Origin: DT-110 sp964342305
Lineage (GTDB): Bacteria > Bacteroidota > Bacteroidia > Chitinophagales > Saprospiraceae
Reading direction: 5' to 3'
Length of the DNA stretch: 64,000 nt
NCBI GenBank assembly: GCA_964342305.1
Contig: CAYFGK010000010.1
Location: forward strand, 1-64,000
A model generated the notes under the pieces. That model saw nothing but the letters and a program-made list of their open reading frames with translations. It did not search any database and had not been told where the DNA came from. The position numbers and the translations under genes are program-made. Of the stretch, positions 25,351 through 34,506 are shown one piece after another. Every line of letters begins with the position of its first letter. Within the stretch, counting starts at the first letter, position 1.

Positions 25351-26625
25351 ATGAAAGAAGAATTACTCCACTATATCTGGCGCTATCAGCAATACGATAA
25401 CCGCGACCTGCTGACCACTGCGGGGGAAGACCTGCAGGTTTTGGATCCCGGAAAATACAACTTCGATGCCGGTCCCGATTTTTTAGAAGGCAGGGTTCAG
25501 GTAGGTGCCACCCGTTGGCATGGCCACATTGAACTCCACCTGCAATCTTCCGATTGGCTCAAACACGGTCATGCGGAGGATCCCGCTTACCAGAACGTAA
25601 TCTTGCACGTGGTGCTGCAGGAAGACGTTCCCATTCAGTTGGCTGATAATAGTCGCATTCCCTGTCTGGAACTCCGGAATCGAATCGACCCCGCCATACT
25701 GAAGACGTACCGAAAACTGTACGTTCAGCCCACGAGTATTCCCTGCCAGGGCATGTTGGCGCAGGTGCCGTTGCTGGCGAGGCAGTGGTGGCTGGATCGA
25801 TTGTGTATGGAACGGCTGGAAGCTCGTACCCTTCGCATTGCCGCCCGGTTGGGACAAAATCGGGGCAATTGGGAAAAAACTTTTTACGAGGCTCTGGCCG
25901 GTGGGTTTGGACTACGGGTCAATCGTGAGCCCTTTGAGCAACTGGCCGAGCGAACGCCCTTAGCTACCTTACTGCGGCACCGTCAACAATTGTTTCAACT
26001 GGAAGCTATGCTTTTCGGGCAGGCCGGTTTGCTGCAACCTGCCTTTGAGGATGCTTACCCGAATTCGTTGCGGGAGGAATATCAATTTCTGCAGACTAAA
26101 TACCAACTGCAACCAATAATGGGTTGTCCCTGGAAGTTTTCGCGCATGCGTCCGGCCGGGTTTCCCACTATCCGGCTGGCCCAATTTGCCATGTTATTAC
26201 ATCAGTCCGATCACCTGTTCAGTAAAGCCCTCGTGGCCGAAACAGTAGCAGATATTTCACATATGCTCGATGTGCAGGTGTCGGGCTACTGGGCTACCCA
26301 TTACCGTTTTGATCAGCTGGGAAAAGCATCGACCAAACGCCTGGGACAACAAGCCGTGCACCAGATCGTCATAAACGTGCTGGTTCCTTTTCTAATCCAC
26401 TACGGCAAAGTACGTTCGCAAGAGGGTGTGATCGAGCGGGCCCGGCAATTGCTGGAGGAGATTCCACCCGAGAAGAATAAGATCATCCGCGATTGGGCTC
26501 GCCTGGATTTTACTCCTGAACACGCGGGTGATTCCCAGGCATTACTGCAACTGCGCAAAGAGTACTGCCAGAAACACCGTTGCACGGAGTGTGGGATCGG
26601 GCGGTATTTGTTGGGAGCGAGATAG
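25351..26625 (+). CDS. DUF2851 family protein
   Basis: A 424-aa protein of the DUF2851 family, widespread in Bacteroidota with no assigned role. The N-terminal third holds the family's signature (LHYIWRYQQYD...KYNFDAGPDFLEGRV...WHGHIELHLQSSDWLKHGH...NVILHVVL), a beta-rich stretch with conserved D, H and E residues that could bind a metal. The middle is helical. The end has a cysteine cluster (CQKHRCTECGIGRYLL) typical of the family and suggestive of metal binding. No signal peptide. The stop lies directly before a heptad repeat array. Confidence 0.9.
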   Translation: MKEELLHYIWRYQQYDNRDLLTTAGEDLQVLDPGKYNFDAGPDFLEGRVQVGATRWHGHIELHLQSSDWLKHGHAEDPAYQNVILHVVLQEDVPIQLADNSRIPCLELRNRIDPAILKTYRKLYVQPTSIPCQGMLAQVPLLARQWWLDRLCMERLEARTLRIAARLGQNRGNWEKTFYEALAGGFGLRVNREPFEQLAERTPLATLLRHRQQLFQLEAMLFGQAGLLQPAFEDAYPNSLREEYQFLQTKYQLQPIMGCPWKFSRMRPAGFPTIRLAQFAMLLHQSDHLFSKALVAETVADISHMLDVQVSGYWATHYRFDQLGKASTKRLGQQAVHQIVINVLVPFLIHYGKVRSQEGVIERARQLLEEIPPEKNKIIRDWARLDFTPEHAGDSQALLQLRKEYCQKHRCTECGIGRYLLGAR

Positions 26626-26803
26626 GGCTAAGGTCCATGGGCTAAGGTCCACGGTCCACGGCAGTGTACGCTCATGAACGACACCCGACGGCCAATACTT
26701 TACGCGGACAAGAGCAATGCCCAAATCCAAAGTAATGGTAGCTAAAGAACCTGCAAAGTTCACGGTCCGGGGTTCACGAACCGTGGACCATGAACCTCGG
26801 ACC
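26625..26803. repeat. Heptad-phased repeat site A (between DUF2851 and lpdA)
   Basis: On the left, GG dinucleotides start at 26625, 26632, 26639, 26646, 26653 and 26660, exactly 7 nt apart, with units such as GGTCCAT and GGTCCAC. On the right, GGT occurs at 26764 and 26771, then the pattern inverts to ACC at 26780, 26787, 26794 and 26801, again every 7 nt. The flanking genes are convergent. The 100 bp between the arms shows nothing else. Confidence 0.75.
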
Positions 26804-26809
26804 AATAAA

Positions 26810-28213
26810 CTACATGTGCAGTGGCCGGTTGTCGGTAGCTGCGAGGGCTGCCTCTTTCAGTGCCTCGGTATAGGTAGGGTGAGCGTGGCTCATACGGGCC
26901 GCATCCTCGGCGGAAGCCCGGAATTCCATAAGGGCCACGGCTTCGGCGATAATATCCGCAACGCGTGCTCCTACCATGTGTACGCCCAGGATCTCATCGG
27001 TTTCCTTGTGGGAAATAACCTTGATCATTCCCTCCGTGTCGGTACTGGCACGGGCCCGCCCGAGGGCTTTGAAGGGGAATTTGCCCACTTTGATGGGCGT
27101 ACCCGCCTCTTTGAGTTCTTCTTCCGTTTTACCCACACCGGCAACTTCCGGCCAGGTGTATACAACATTCGGGATCAGGTTGTAATTGATGTGTGGTTTT
27201 TGTCCGGCGATCTGTTCGGCGACCAGTACACCTTCCTCTTCTGCTTTGTGTGCGAGCATGGCCCCACGCACCACATCACCGATGGCGTAGATGTGGGGTT
27301 CAGCCGTTTGCAGGTGATCGTTTACTTCGACACGACCGCGGTCGTCGAGGGTCACGCTGGTATTTTCCAGACCCAGGTTGTGGGTGTAAGGTCGTCGGCC
27401 GATGGATACCAGGCAATAGTCGGCATCAAGTGTAAAGGTGTCATCGCTGTCGCGCTTTTGTACTTCTACTTTTACCTTGGTCTTCAGCGCTTCCACTGTA
27501 TTCACTTTGTGCTTTAGGTGAAACTTCACGCCGATCTTTTTCAGAGCGCGCATTAGTTCCTTACCGCAATCCTTGTCCATGGTGGGAATGATGCGATCCT
27601 GGAATTCCACTACTTCCACTTCGGTGCCGAGTCGGGCATAGACGGACCCCAGTTCGAGGCCGATCACGCCGCCACCGATCACCACCATACGCTTGGGCAC
27701 CTTATCGATGTCGAGGGCCTCGGTGGAGGTGATCACCCGTTTTTTATCATAGTTGAAGGCTTCGGGAGTAATGGGTTTAGACCCGGTAGCGATGATTATT
27801 TTTTCCGATTCGATTTGCTCGGTGCTATTATCGTCCTTCGTGACTTTGATGGTATGGGCATTTACGAAGGAGCCATGGCCATGAAAGACATCGATCTTAT
27901 TCTTTTTCATCAGGAAATCGATGCCGTTTACATTTTCCTCAACAACCTGATTTTTGCGTTTGATCATCTGAGGCATATCGACGCCCAGATCCTTGAGTTT
28001 GATGCCGTGCAGTTCGAATTTTTCTTTGGCGTTATGGTAGTGCTCTGAGGAATCGAGCAAAGCTTTGGAGGGAATACAGCCTACGTTCAGGCAGGTTCCT
28101 CCAAGAGTAGCGTACCGTTCAATAATGGCAGTTTTCAGTCCCAGTTGTGCGCAACGAATAGCAGCCACGTATCCTCCGGGGCCTGATCCAATAACGGTAA
28201 CATCGTATTTCAT
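26810..28213 (-). CDS. lpdA: Dihydrolipoyl dehydrogenase (E3)
   Basis: A 467-aa FAD flavoprotein that reoxidises dihydrolipoyl groups of 2-oxoacid dehydrogenase complexes and passes electrons to NAD. It shows the FAD site VIGSGPGGYVAAIRCAQLG, the redox disulfide GGTCLNVGCIPSK, the NAD site VVIGGGVIGLELGSVYARLG, the second FAD motif YAIGDV and the C-terminal catalytic HAHPTYTEAL. Length is typical. No E1 or E2 gene is adjacent; it is followed by a heptad repeat array and preceded, with a 27-bp gap, by ricT. Confidence 0.97.
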   Translation of the reverse strand: MKYDVTVIGSGPGGYVAAIRCAQLGLKTAIIERYATLGGTCLNVGCIPSKALLDSSEHYHNAKEKFELHGIKLKDLGVDMPQMIKRKNQVVEENVNGIDFLMKKNKIDVFHGHGSFVNAHTIKVTKDDNSTEQIESEKIIIATGSKPITPEAFNYDKKRVITSTEALDIDKVPKRMVVIGGGVIGLELGSVYARLGTEVEVVEFQDRIIPTMDKDCGKELMRALKKIGVKFHLKHKVNTVEALKTKVKVEVQKRDSDDTFTLDADYCLVSIGRRPYTHNLGLENTSVTLDDRGRVEVNDHLQTAEPHIYAIGDVVRGAMLAHKAEEEGVLVAEQIAGQKPHINYNLIPNVVYTWPEVAGVGKTEEELKEAGTPIKVGKFPFKALGRARASTDTEGMIKVISHKETDEILGVHMVGARVADIIAEAVALMEFRASAEDAARMSHAHPTYTEALKEAALAATDNRPLHM

Positions 28214-28240
28214 ATCGATTGATTGATGTGGGTATACGGA

Positions 28241-29569
28241 TTAGTTTTTCTGATTGTTGTTATTGTTGTTGCGGTTTCCCCGGTTTTTTGACCGGTTACC
28301 GCTGCGCTTGCCACCGCTTTTACCTCGGTTACTATCTCCCCCTTTACGATTCTCCTGTTTCCCATCTCCTCGCGACCGGTTTTGATTGCGGTTTCCCCGG
28401 TTTTTGCCTCGGCTGCGCTTTTTCTTTTTCTTACGACGCTTTTTCTCCTCCGGTAGTTCAATCTCACCGGTAACATCAGCAAATTGAATTTCCTCCTCCG
28501 GCTCTTCAAAGGTAATGGCTGCGCCGAACTGTGCGAAATCCTGAGGTTTCTCACCCTGTTTATTCATGTCCCGGATCTTTGACACGACCTCCACTTTCAG
28601 GGGGTATACTTTGCCGCGACCACGCTCGTGGTCGTAGGCGTAGTACATGATGCCCTTAAAAATATCCGTCTTTAACAGAATGGCTGTTCCCGCATGGGTG
28701 TGGAGTTTATCTGCCTGTTCGGGGAAGTTTTCGAGGGCCTCCATATAGGTATCGAGCTCGTAGTTCAGGCAGCATTTCAGGCGGCCGCATTGACCGGAAA
28801 GCTTGGCCTGATTGATAGCCAGGTTCTGGTAGCGGGCGGCGGAAGTAGATACTGATTTGAAATCGGTGAGCCAGGTCGAGCAACACAATTCCCGTCCACA
28901 AGAGCCGATACCGCCAATGCGGGCCGATTCCTGGCGGGCGCCGATCTGACGCATTTCGATCTTAATGCGGAATTCTTTGGCGTAGTGGCGGATCAATTCA
29001 CGGAAATCGACCCGGCCGTCGGCCGTGTAATAGAAAGTTGCCTTGCGTTTATCACCCTGGTATTCTACGTCGCCCACTTTCATCTCCAGGCCAAGGGTGC
29101 GGGCAATGGCCCGGGCGCGTACCATGGTGCTATGCTCCAGGCTGCGGGCTTCGGCCAGGCGCTCCATGTCGCGTTCGTTGGCTTTGCGGATCACCTCGTG
29201 CAGAACGTCGGCTTCCTTGGTTTTCTTCTTTTTTAGTTGCAGGCGTACCAAATCACCCGAGAGGGTGATATGGCCGATGTCAAAGCCATTACCGGTTTCT
29301 ACCACCACCACATCGCCGGTCTCAGCCTGGGCGTGATCGCGTTTGCGGTAAAAGCTTTTACGTGCCCCGTTCTTGAAGGAGACTTCCACAATATCGAAGG
29401 GGTCACTATCCTGTATATTCATGCTCGACAACCAGTCGAACGTATTGAGGCGGTTACATCCGCCCGTTGCACAGCCACCATTGCTGCGGCAGCCGTTTGG
29501 CTTTCCATTACTTCCTACAGTACATCCTGTACATCCCATTGGTATAGTATTTATGGTACCGAAACGCAT
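28241..29569 (-). CDS. ricT: RicT/YaaT-type PSP1-domain protein
   Basis: A 442-aa homologue of Bacillus RicT, part of an FeS-containing complex that affects mRNA maturation and phosphorelay. The PSP1 domain (about 60-330) has GDVVVVETGNGFDIGHI, TMVRARAIARTLGLEMKVGDVEYQGDKRKATFYYTADGRVDFREL and two cysteine knots, GSCGRELCCSTWL and CGRLKCCLNYE. An extra N-terminus holds five cysteines (13, 16, 27, 33, 38), which could bind another metal centre, and the last 90 residues are a Lys/Arg/Asn/Gly-rich tail suited to RNA binding. RicA and RicF are not nearby. The start at 29569 keeps the Cys-rich lead; an ATG at 29539 would also retain all five cysteines. Confidence 0.88.
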   Translation of the reverse strand: MRFGTINTIPMGCTGCTVGSNGKPNGCRSNGGCATGGCNRLNTFDWLSSMNIQDSDPFDIVEVSFKNGARKSFYRKRDHAQAETGDVVVVETGNGFDIGHITLSGDLVRLQLKKKKTKEADVLHEVIRKANERDMERLAEARSLEHSTMVRARAIARTLGLEMKVGDVEYQGDKRKATFYYTADGRVDFRELIRHYAKEFRIKIEMRQIGARQESARIGGIGSCGRELCCSTWLTDFKSVSTSAARYQNLAINQAKLSGQCGRLKCCLNYELDTYMEALENFPEQADKLHTHAGTAILLKTDIFKGIMYYAYDHERGRGKVYPLKVEVVSKIRDMNKQGEKPQDFAQFGAAITFEEPEEEIQFADVTGEIELPEEKKRRKKKKKRSRGKNRGNRNQNRSRGDGKQENRKGGDSNRGKSGGKRSGNRSKNRGNRNNNNNNQKN

Positions 29570-29680
29570 GGCTTGGTTTATGCTTTCGCAAAAAAAGTAG
29601 CCGTTGGCTCTGCGTAAAGACGCCGAGTGCTATTTCCGGTACGTATAAGCGAAGGGCCTTTGCCCATTCGTCGTCATTAG

Positions 29681-30811
29681 CTAATGCGTGGCCACCATAT
29701 CCGGATGCGTCCGCCGGATAAACTGATGGAGCTGAATGCCCACGTCTAAAAGCAATATTTTAGGGTTGGCATTCCGCTCAATATGGTAGTGGCAATCGGT
29801 CAGCAGGCGCACCATGTGCTCCAGCTGATCTGGTTCTAAAATGCCGGCCAATTTCAGGGCGGAAGCGCGTTCGGCTTCCTGCAATCGCAAGTCGGTCTGG
29901 CCGGTAACCTTATGAACGAGTAGCTCCCGCATAAAGTGCAAGGCGTAGAATAAAAAATGTTTTTGATTTTCGCGCCCCAGTTTGGCGAATTGTTCGGTCC
30001 ATTTTACCAACTCAACGCCGTTCCCCTTGTAGGCTTTTCGCATCCAGTCGAGAAAGAGCTCATCGTAGGCGTTCCCCTTTTCCTGGGCCAGTTGCAGGGC
30101 CGTGTTAAAGTTACCTTCGCTCAGGTGGGCGATGCTGGAAACGCGGTCACCCAGGTCGGGATGGATGCGTTGGAGACCCTGTATGACGTCCTGGTCAGAT
30201 AGTTTAGGCACCTTCACCAACTGGCAGCGCGAAAGGATCGTATTCAGGATGCGTTCGGCTGATTCAGCTATCAGGATGAAGTAGGTGTTAGCCGGCGGTT
30301 CTTCGATGATCTTCAGCAAGCGGTTCCCTTCCTTAGCCAGGTATTCCGGCATCCAGATGACCATGACTTTCGCATCGGCCTCAAAGGTTTTGAGGCTGAG
30401 TTTCTTGATGATGGCAACACACTCCTCTTTGGTGATATTTCCCTGGCGATTTTCGGCGCCGATATGCTGTAACCAGTCATTGACGTTCAGGTATGGGTTC
30501 TGACCGATCGCATCCCGCCACTCGCGTAGATACTGGTCGCTGGTCGCTTTGCTGCCGACCGTTGGATAGGAAAAGTGAAGATCGGGGTGGGCCAATTTTT
30601 GGATCTTACGGCAGTGGGCACAGGTGCCACACGCATCATCCGGGGACCGGTCTTCGCACATAAGGAATTGTGCATATGCCAGTGCCAGTGCCAACTGTCC
30701 GCTACCTTCGGGGCCTAGCAACAGCAGGGCGTGGGGCATGCGATCGTGTAAGACCAATTGCCGTAGAGTATGTTGGGTAGCCGTTTGGCCGATGATGTCA
30801 TTAAATTGCAT
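29681..30811 (-). CDS. holB: DNA polymerase III delta' subunit
   Basis: A clamp-loader subunit of about 376 aa. The ATG at 30811 (MQFNDIIGQTATQHTLRQLV) gives the conserved start; an ATG 45 bp upstream adds a polar lead. The AAA+ fold has a degenerate P-loop (GPEGSGQLALALA, Gln in place of Lys), as expected for delta', which does not hydrolyse ATP. A four-cysteine zinc module (CEDRSPDDACGTCAHC) follows, and the arginine-finger SRC motif is present in ILSRCQLVKVP. The C-terminal helical collar is present. It lies just downstream of the glutathione peroxidase gene on the same strand. Confidence 0.92.
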   Translation of the reverse strand: MQFNDIIGQTATQHTLRQLVLHDRMPHALLLLGPEGSGQLALALAYAQFLMCEDRSPDDACGTCAHCRKIQKLAHPDLHFSYPTVGSKATSDQYLREWRDAIGQNPYLNVNDWLQHIGAENRQGNITKEECVAIIKKLSLKTFEADAKVMVIWMPEYLAKEGNRLLKIIEEPPANTYFILIAESAERILNTILSRCQLVKVPKLSDQDVIQGLQRIHPDLGDRVSSIAHLSEGNFNTALQLAQEKGNAYDELFLDWMRKAYKGNGVELVKWTEQFAKLGRENQKHFLFYALHFMRELLVHKVTGQTDLRLQEAERASALKLAGILEPDQLEHMVRLLTDCHYHIERNANPKILLLDVGIQLHQFIRRTHPDMVATH

Positions 30812-30856
30812 ATGCCTGTTCGTTCGTTGGTTACCCGATCCGGGCGACAACTTCAA

Positions 30857-31336
30857 TCAGGATACATTCAACCAATCGAGAATCTGATCATCGAAAGGAC
30901 TCACCGAGGAAGGAAGGCTTTTGACCAATTGTCCCTGTTCGTCTAGCAGGAACTTGTGGAAATTCCAGGTTACCGTACTGTCCAGCTGCCCGTTCCGGCT
31001 TTTTTGCGAAAGCCAGTTATATAAAGGATGCTGCCGGGTTCCGGTGACTTCTATTTTAGCAGCCATGGGGAACGTCACCCCATAGTTGGTCGTGCAAAAC
31101 GACTGAATTTCCTGATTCGTACCGGGTTCTTGCCCGCCAAAATTATTGGCCGGAAAACCCACTATGACCAATTGGTCCTGGTATGTTTCGTATAGCTCCT
31201 GCAACTGGGCATACTGTGGTGTAAATCCGCAGCGAGAAGCAACATTAACGATCATTATCTTCTTACCGGCAAAGCCGGAAAAATCTATCTGCTGATTTGC
31301 GATTCCTTCAACGGTGAATGTATGAATGCTATTCAC
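30857..31336 (-). CDS. Glutathione peroxidase-family thiol peroxidase
   Basis: A 159-aa peroxidase with cysteine, not selenocysteine, at the active site (Cys36 in NVASRCGFTPQY). The catalytic Gln69 lies in FPANNFGGQEPG and the Trp-Asn pair in VTWNFHKFL. A second cysteine (SFCTTNYG) sits in the position used as the resolving residue by thioredoxin-dependent members, so reduction by thioredoxin is more likely than by glutathione; the bacillithiol gene bshA in the window also argues for a non-glutathione thiol system. No signal peptide. It ends 45 bp before the holB start. Confidence 0.93.
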   Translation of the reverse strand: MNSIHTFTVEGIANQQIDFSGFAGKKIMIVNVASRCGFTPQYAQLQELYETYQDQLVIVGFPANNFGGQEPGTNQEIQSFCTTNYGVTFPMAAKIEVTGTRQHPLYNWLSQKSRNGQLDSTVTWNFHKFLLDEQGQLVKSLPSSVSPFDDQILDWLNVS

Positions 31337-31624
31337 TGATTCTTCAATATCGACAATTCAAGTCAAAAATAAGCAATTATACCGACAACAACCTGGTTTG
31401 GAGTGCCAAACGGATGCGTGTCGGGTATATGGAAACGGTGAGGAGAGGTGGGGATCGCCTTTTGGGCCTTTTTGCAGGCAATTCCACGCCCTGGCCCACA
31501 CTTTTGGTAGGGTTTTTACCCAAAGAGCCAAGTGAACTTGCTGGTTATCTACGGGCGATGACAACCATTCAGGGGTCCCCGTGTTTTGGTTTTGAATTAC
31601 CAACTCATTAATGCTACCACGAAT

Positions 31625-32032
31625 ATGAGAATTGCTGCGTTCCGACGGGCCCACTTCAATGCGGCTCACCGCCTGTTCAACCCCGATTGGTCCGACGAGA
31701 AAAACCAGGAGGTCTTTGGCCCCTGCAGTAATCCCAATTATCACGGACACAACTACGAGCTGGAGGTTAAAGTGGCAGGAGAAGTTGATCCGCAGACTGG
31801 TTACCTAATCGATTTAAAATCGTTAAAAGACCTGATCAAGGAGCAGGTCGAAGACCGTTTTGATCACAAAAACCTGAATGTTGATACGGTAGAGTTTGCA
31901 AATCTTAATCCTACAGCTGAACACATCTGCTATGTCATCTGGACCATTTTGCGAAAGCATCTGGATGAGCGGTATGACTTGACCGTACGCCTTTTTGAAA
32001 CACCGCGTAACTACGTGGAATACCCGGCCTGA
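31625..32032 (+). CDS. queD: 6-pyruvoyl-tetrahydropterin synthase family (QueD-like)
   Basis: A 135-aa enzyme of the PTPS/QueD family, acting on dihydroneopterin triphosphate to give 6-carboxy-tetrahydropterin for queuosine or a related pterin. The ATG at 31625 (MRIAAFRRAHFNAAHRL) is chosen over an upstream in-frame start since it gives the family N-terminus. Zinc ligands are visible in HFNAAH and HGHNYELEV, with the catalytic Cys four residues before HGH (PCSNPNYHGH); the closing E region is LFETPRNYVEY. The stop codon abuts the end of the convergent T9SS gene with no spacer. No other queuosine gene is nearby. Confidence 0.9.
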   Translation: MRIAAFRRAHFNAAHRLFNPDWSDEKNQEVFGPCSNPNYHGHNYELEVKVAGEVDPQTGYLIDLKSLKDLIKEQVEDRFDHKNLNVDTVEFANLNPTAEHICYVIWTILRKHLDERYDLTVRLFETPRNYVEYPA

Positions 32033-32770
32033 TCAGGGGCGAAGTCCCCGCTTACCTAAGCGAAGGGTCCGAAGGATGCCGTATTCGTGATTGACGAGGC
32101 TCACCAGATAGATACCGTCGGGTAGATTGTAAACGGGGTAGCGTTTGCCCTCGGTTGCACGAAAACTTGCCACCCGGCGACCGATCATATTGGTGATCAC
32201 TACCTCATCTACATACTGGGAAGAGGTAAGCTCGAAGAAGCTGGTAGCTGGGTTGGGGTACATGCGCAAACCTGGTTTCAGCCATTCCTGAATATTAGTT
32301 ACAGTTGCCTGGCGTACGTCGGGAAGGTAAACGATGGTTTCGATAATATCGTCGGGCGAATCGGCCAATGCCAGATCTAATTCGATACGACCACTGCCAG
32401 GCGTGTTGTTGGGCAGTACGTACAGAATCATTTGCAGGGAACTGTCGGGAGGTAAAATGACAGGTGCATTAACCCCAAGGTTGTCGTCAATATTGGAACT
32501 TACGATAGGGATGTAGCATTCCACATTATCACAGACTTGCGTATCCCATTCCCCGGGCTTGTCGAGTTCAAGCCGGGTCCATTTCAGGCGCACCGTATCG
32601 TCAGAGGTATTCGTGATCTTCGTTTTCAATTCCAGGTCTAGGAAACTGTCGGACAGATCGACCTCAAAAACAGAGTCAACAGAGGTTTGCTCAACCAGGA
32701 TCTGCCCCGTCAGGGGCCCGGCAAGGCAAAAGAAAAGAGCAGAAAATAAAATGAGTATACGATGCTGCAT
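32033..32770 (-). CDS. Small T9SS-secreted protein (type A sorting domain)
   Basis: A 245-aa protein with a signal peptide (MQHRILILFSALFFCLAGPLTGQ) and a C-terminal type A sorting domain (LRMYPNPATSFFELTS...LPDGIYLVSLVNHEYGILRTLRLGK). The middle (about 25-150) is a single beta-rich domain, starting 'VEQTSVDSVFEVDLSDSFLDLELKTKITNTSDDTVRLKWTR', like an immunoglobulin-type fold that handles 'N-x-S-D-D-T-V' loops as in CARDB or DUF-type surface modules. No catalytic residues are seen. Probably a surface or matrix protein. Confidence 0.85.
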   Translation of the reverse strand: MQHRILILFSALFFCLAGPLTGQILVEQTSVDSVFEVDLSDSFLDLELKTKITNTSDDTVRLKWTRLELDKPGEWDTQVCDNVECYIPIVSSNIDDNLGVNAPVILPPDSSLQMILYVLPNNTPGSGRIELDLALADSPDDIIETIVYLPDVRQATVTNIQEWLKPGLRMYPNPATSFFELTSSQYVDEVVITNMIGRRVASFRATEGKRYPVYNLPDGIYLVSLVNHEYGILRTLRLGKRGLRP

Positions 32771-33133
32771 AAGCCTGGTTCATTGGGATGCGCATTGGGG
32801 ACGCAATACATGGTAAAATACGGGCAACAACTGGTAAACGCAATGCCAATGTCCGGATTAATGATTCTTTAACCACTAACCTCCCGAACTTAGTTGGTTT
32901 CCAAACTATATACTGTAAAAAACGAGAAAACGTTTCGTGTCTTCCCCGTAAAATACTACCCGGAAAAGGGTAATCTCCAATCTTATCCGCAGTATTGCAG
33001 TGTGAAGGGTTGTAGCTGATGTCGTCCTGCCTAAAAGGGATTATGTCCTGATTCGGACACCAATTCAATTTTCGTTAGCTTTAATTTGACCATAGTCTTT
33101 TGCCGAAAGGTACACCAACCACAACTCATTCCT
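32771..33133. other. Intergenic region without a recognised gene
   Basis: About 360 bp between divergent genes. No start codon with a plausible protein, no tRNA-like fold and no repeat array were seen. It should hold the promoters for the T9SS gene (minus) and the FAD oxidoreductase (plus), but I could not place boxes with confidence. Confidence 0.4.
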
Positions 33134-34483
33134 ATGCACATTGTAATTTTGGGAAATGGTGTGAGCGGTATTACTGCTGCTCGTTTCATTCGCAAAAAAA
33201 GTGATCACGCGATCACCGTTATTTCCGGGGAATCCGATGCTTTTTTTTCCCGTACTGCTCTCATGTACATCTATATGGGGCATATGCGCCTGGAGGATAC
33301 GCAGCCCTACGAGCCGTTTTTCTGGGAGAAAAACCGCATTGACCTGAAGCGGGCCTGGATCGAAGATGTCGATTTCGATCAGAAAACGCTCCGCAGCAGC
33401 ACCGGTGAAGAGATTGCCTACGATAAGCTGATACTGGCCACCGGGTCGGCTCCCAACAAATTTGGTTGGCCCGGGCAGGACCTCAAGCGGGTGAGCGGAC
33501 TGTACACACTCCAGGATCTCGAGCAGATGGAGGAAGGCAGTAAAGAGCTGGAACGGGCCGTGATCGTTGGGGGCGGTCTGATCGGTATCGAAATGGGCGA
33601 AATGTTCCATTCCCGGGATATTCCGGTCACTTTTTTAGTCCGGGAGGATAGCTATTGGAATAATGTGCTGCCACCCGAAGAATCGGAGATGGTAAATCGC
33701 CACCTGCGTGAACACGGTTTTGATCTGCGCCTTTCTACGGAGTTAAAAGAGATCGAGGATGATGGCTCCGGTCAGGCCTGTGCCGTGGTAACTAATTCCG
33801 GAGATCGCATACCTTGTGGATACGTTGGTCTCACGGCCGGCGTTCATCCCAATATTTCCTTTCTAAAGGATACCGGGCTGGACACGCAGAAGGGGATCCT
33901 GGTCAATGAACATCTGGAGACGAATATTCCCGATGTATATGCCATCGGCGATTGTGCCCAGATGCGTGAGCCAAAGCCAGGCCGCAAACCCATTGAGGCG
34001 GTTTGGTACACGGGGCGTATGATGGGCGAAGTGGTAGCGTATAATGCGACGGGTACGCCGACCGCCTATGATCCGGGGATTTGGTTCAACTCGGCTAAGT
34101 TTTTAGACATTGAGTATCAGGTGTACGGCGATGTGCAAGCCAACGCTCCCGATGACCACCTATCCCTCTACTGGGAACATCCGGATGGCCGAAAAAGCAT
34201 TCGTCTGGTCTACCATCGGGAGGAAGGACACGTGCTGGGATTCAATCTCATGGGCATACGGTACCGGCATGAAGTGTGTGAGCAATGGCTGGCCCGGCGA
34301 ACACATATAGAAGAGGTATTGCAGAATCTGGGCATCGCGAATTTTGATCCCGAGTTTTATAAGCAATACGAGCAGGAGGTAGTTGATCAGTACAACCAGC
34401 AAACGGGATCATCCCTGCGCTTACGCAAAAAACGAAGTCTGCGTCACGCCCTGCGATTCCTTTCCCAAACAGCATCCCGTTAA
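33134..34483 (+). CDS. NAD(P)H:FAD oxidoreductase, rubredoxin-reductase/NirB-like
   Basis: A 449-aa class I pyridine-nucleotide oxidoreductase. The ATG at 33134 (MHIVILGNGVSGITAARFI) starts the FAD Rossmann motif and is preferred over an upstream start. Further motifs: LILATGSAPN, the NAD(P) site AVIVGGGLIGIEMGEMF and the second FAD motif VYAIGDCAQ. The usual redox-active CxxC of disulfide reductases is absent, so it should pass electrons to a partner rather than a disulfide. The partner is probably the membrane iron-sulfur protein encoded 23 bp downstream. The C-terminal 90 residues (ARRTHIEEVLQNLGIANFDPEFY) are a helical extension of unknown role. Confidence 0.88.
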   Translation: MHIVILGNGVSGITAARFIRKKSDHAITVISGESDAFFSRTALMYIYMGHMRLEDTQPYEPFFWEKNRIDLKRAWIEDVDFDQKTLRSSTGEEIAYDKLILATGSAPNKFGWPGQDLKRVSGLYTLQDLEQMEEGSKELERAVIVGGGLIGIEMGEMFHSRDIPVTFLVREDSYWNNVLPPEESEMVNRHLREHGFDLRLSTELKEIEDDGSGQACAVVTNSGDRIPCGYVGLTAGVHPNISFLKDTGLDTQKGILVNEHLETNIPDVYAIGDCAQMREPKPGRKPIEAVWYTGRMMGEVVAYNATGTPTAYDPGIWFNSAKFLDIEYQVYGDVQANAPDDHLSLYWEHPDGRKSIRLVYHREEGHVLGFNLMGIRYRHEVCEQWLARRTHIEEVLQNLGIANFDPEFYKQYEQEVVDQYNQQTGSSLRLRKKRSLRHALRFLSQTASR

Positions 34484-34506
34484 TCGATACGAAACACACA
34501 AGAGTT

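Noticed and set aside
26717..27517. A 266-codon open frame on the plus strand
   Set aside because: It runs through heptad site A and antisense to lpdA. The lpdA frame has all catalytic motifs; this one has none.
32921..32939. A GAAAACGTTTC-like palindrome as a LacI-type operator
   Set aside because: The symmetry is imperfect and no LacI-family gene or sugar operon is near.
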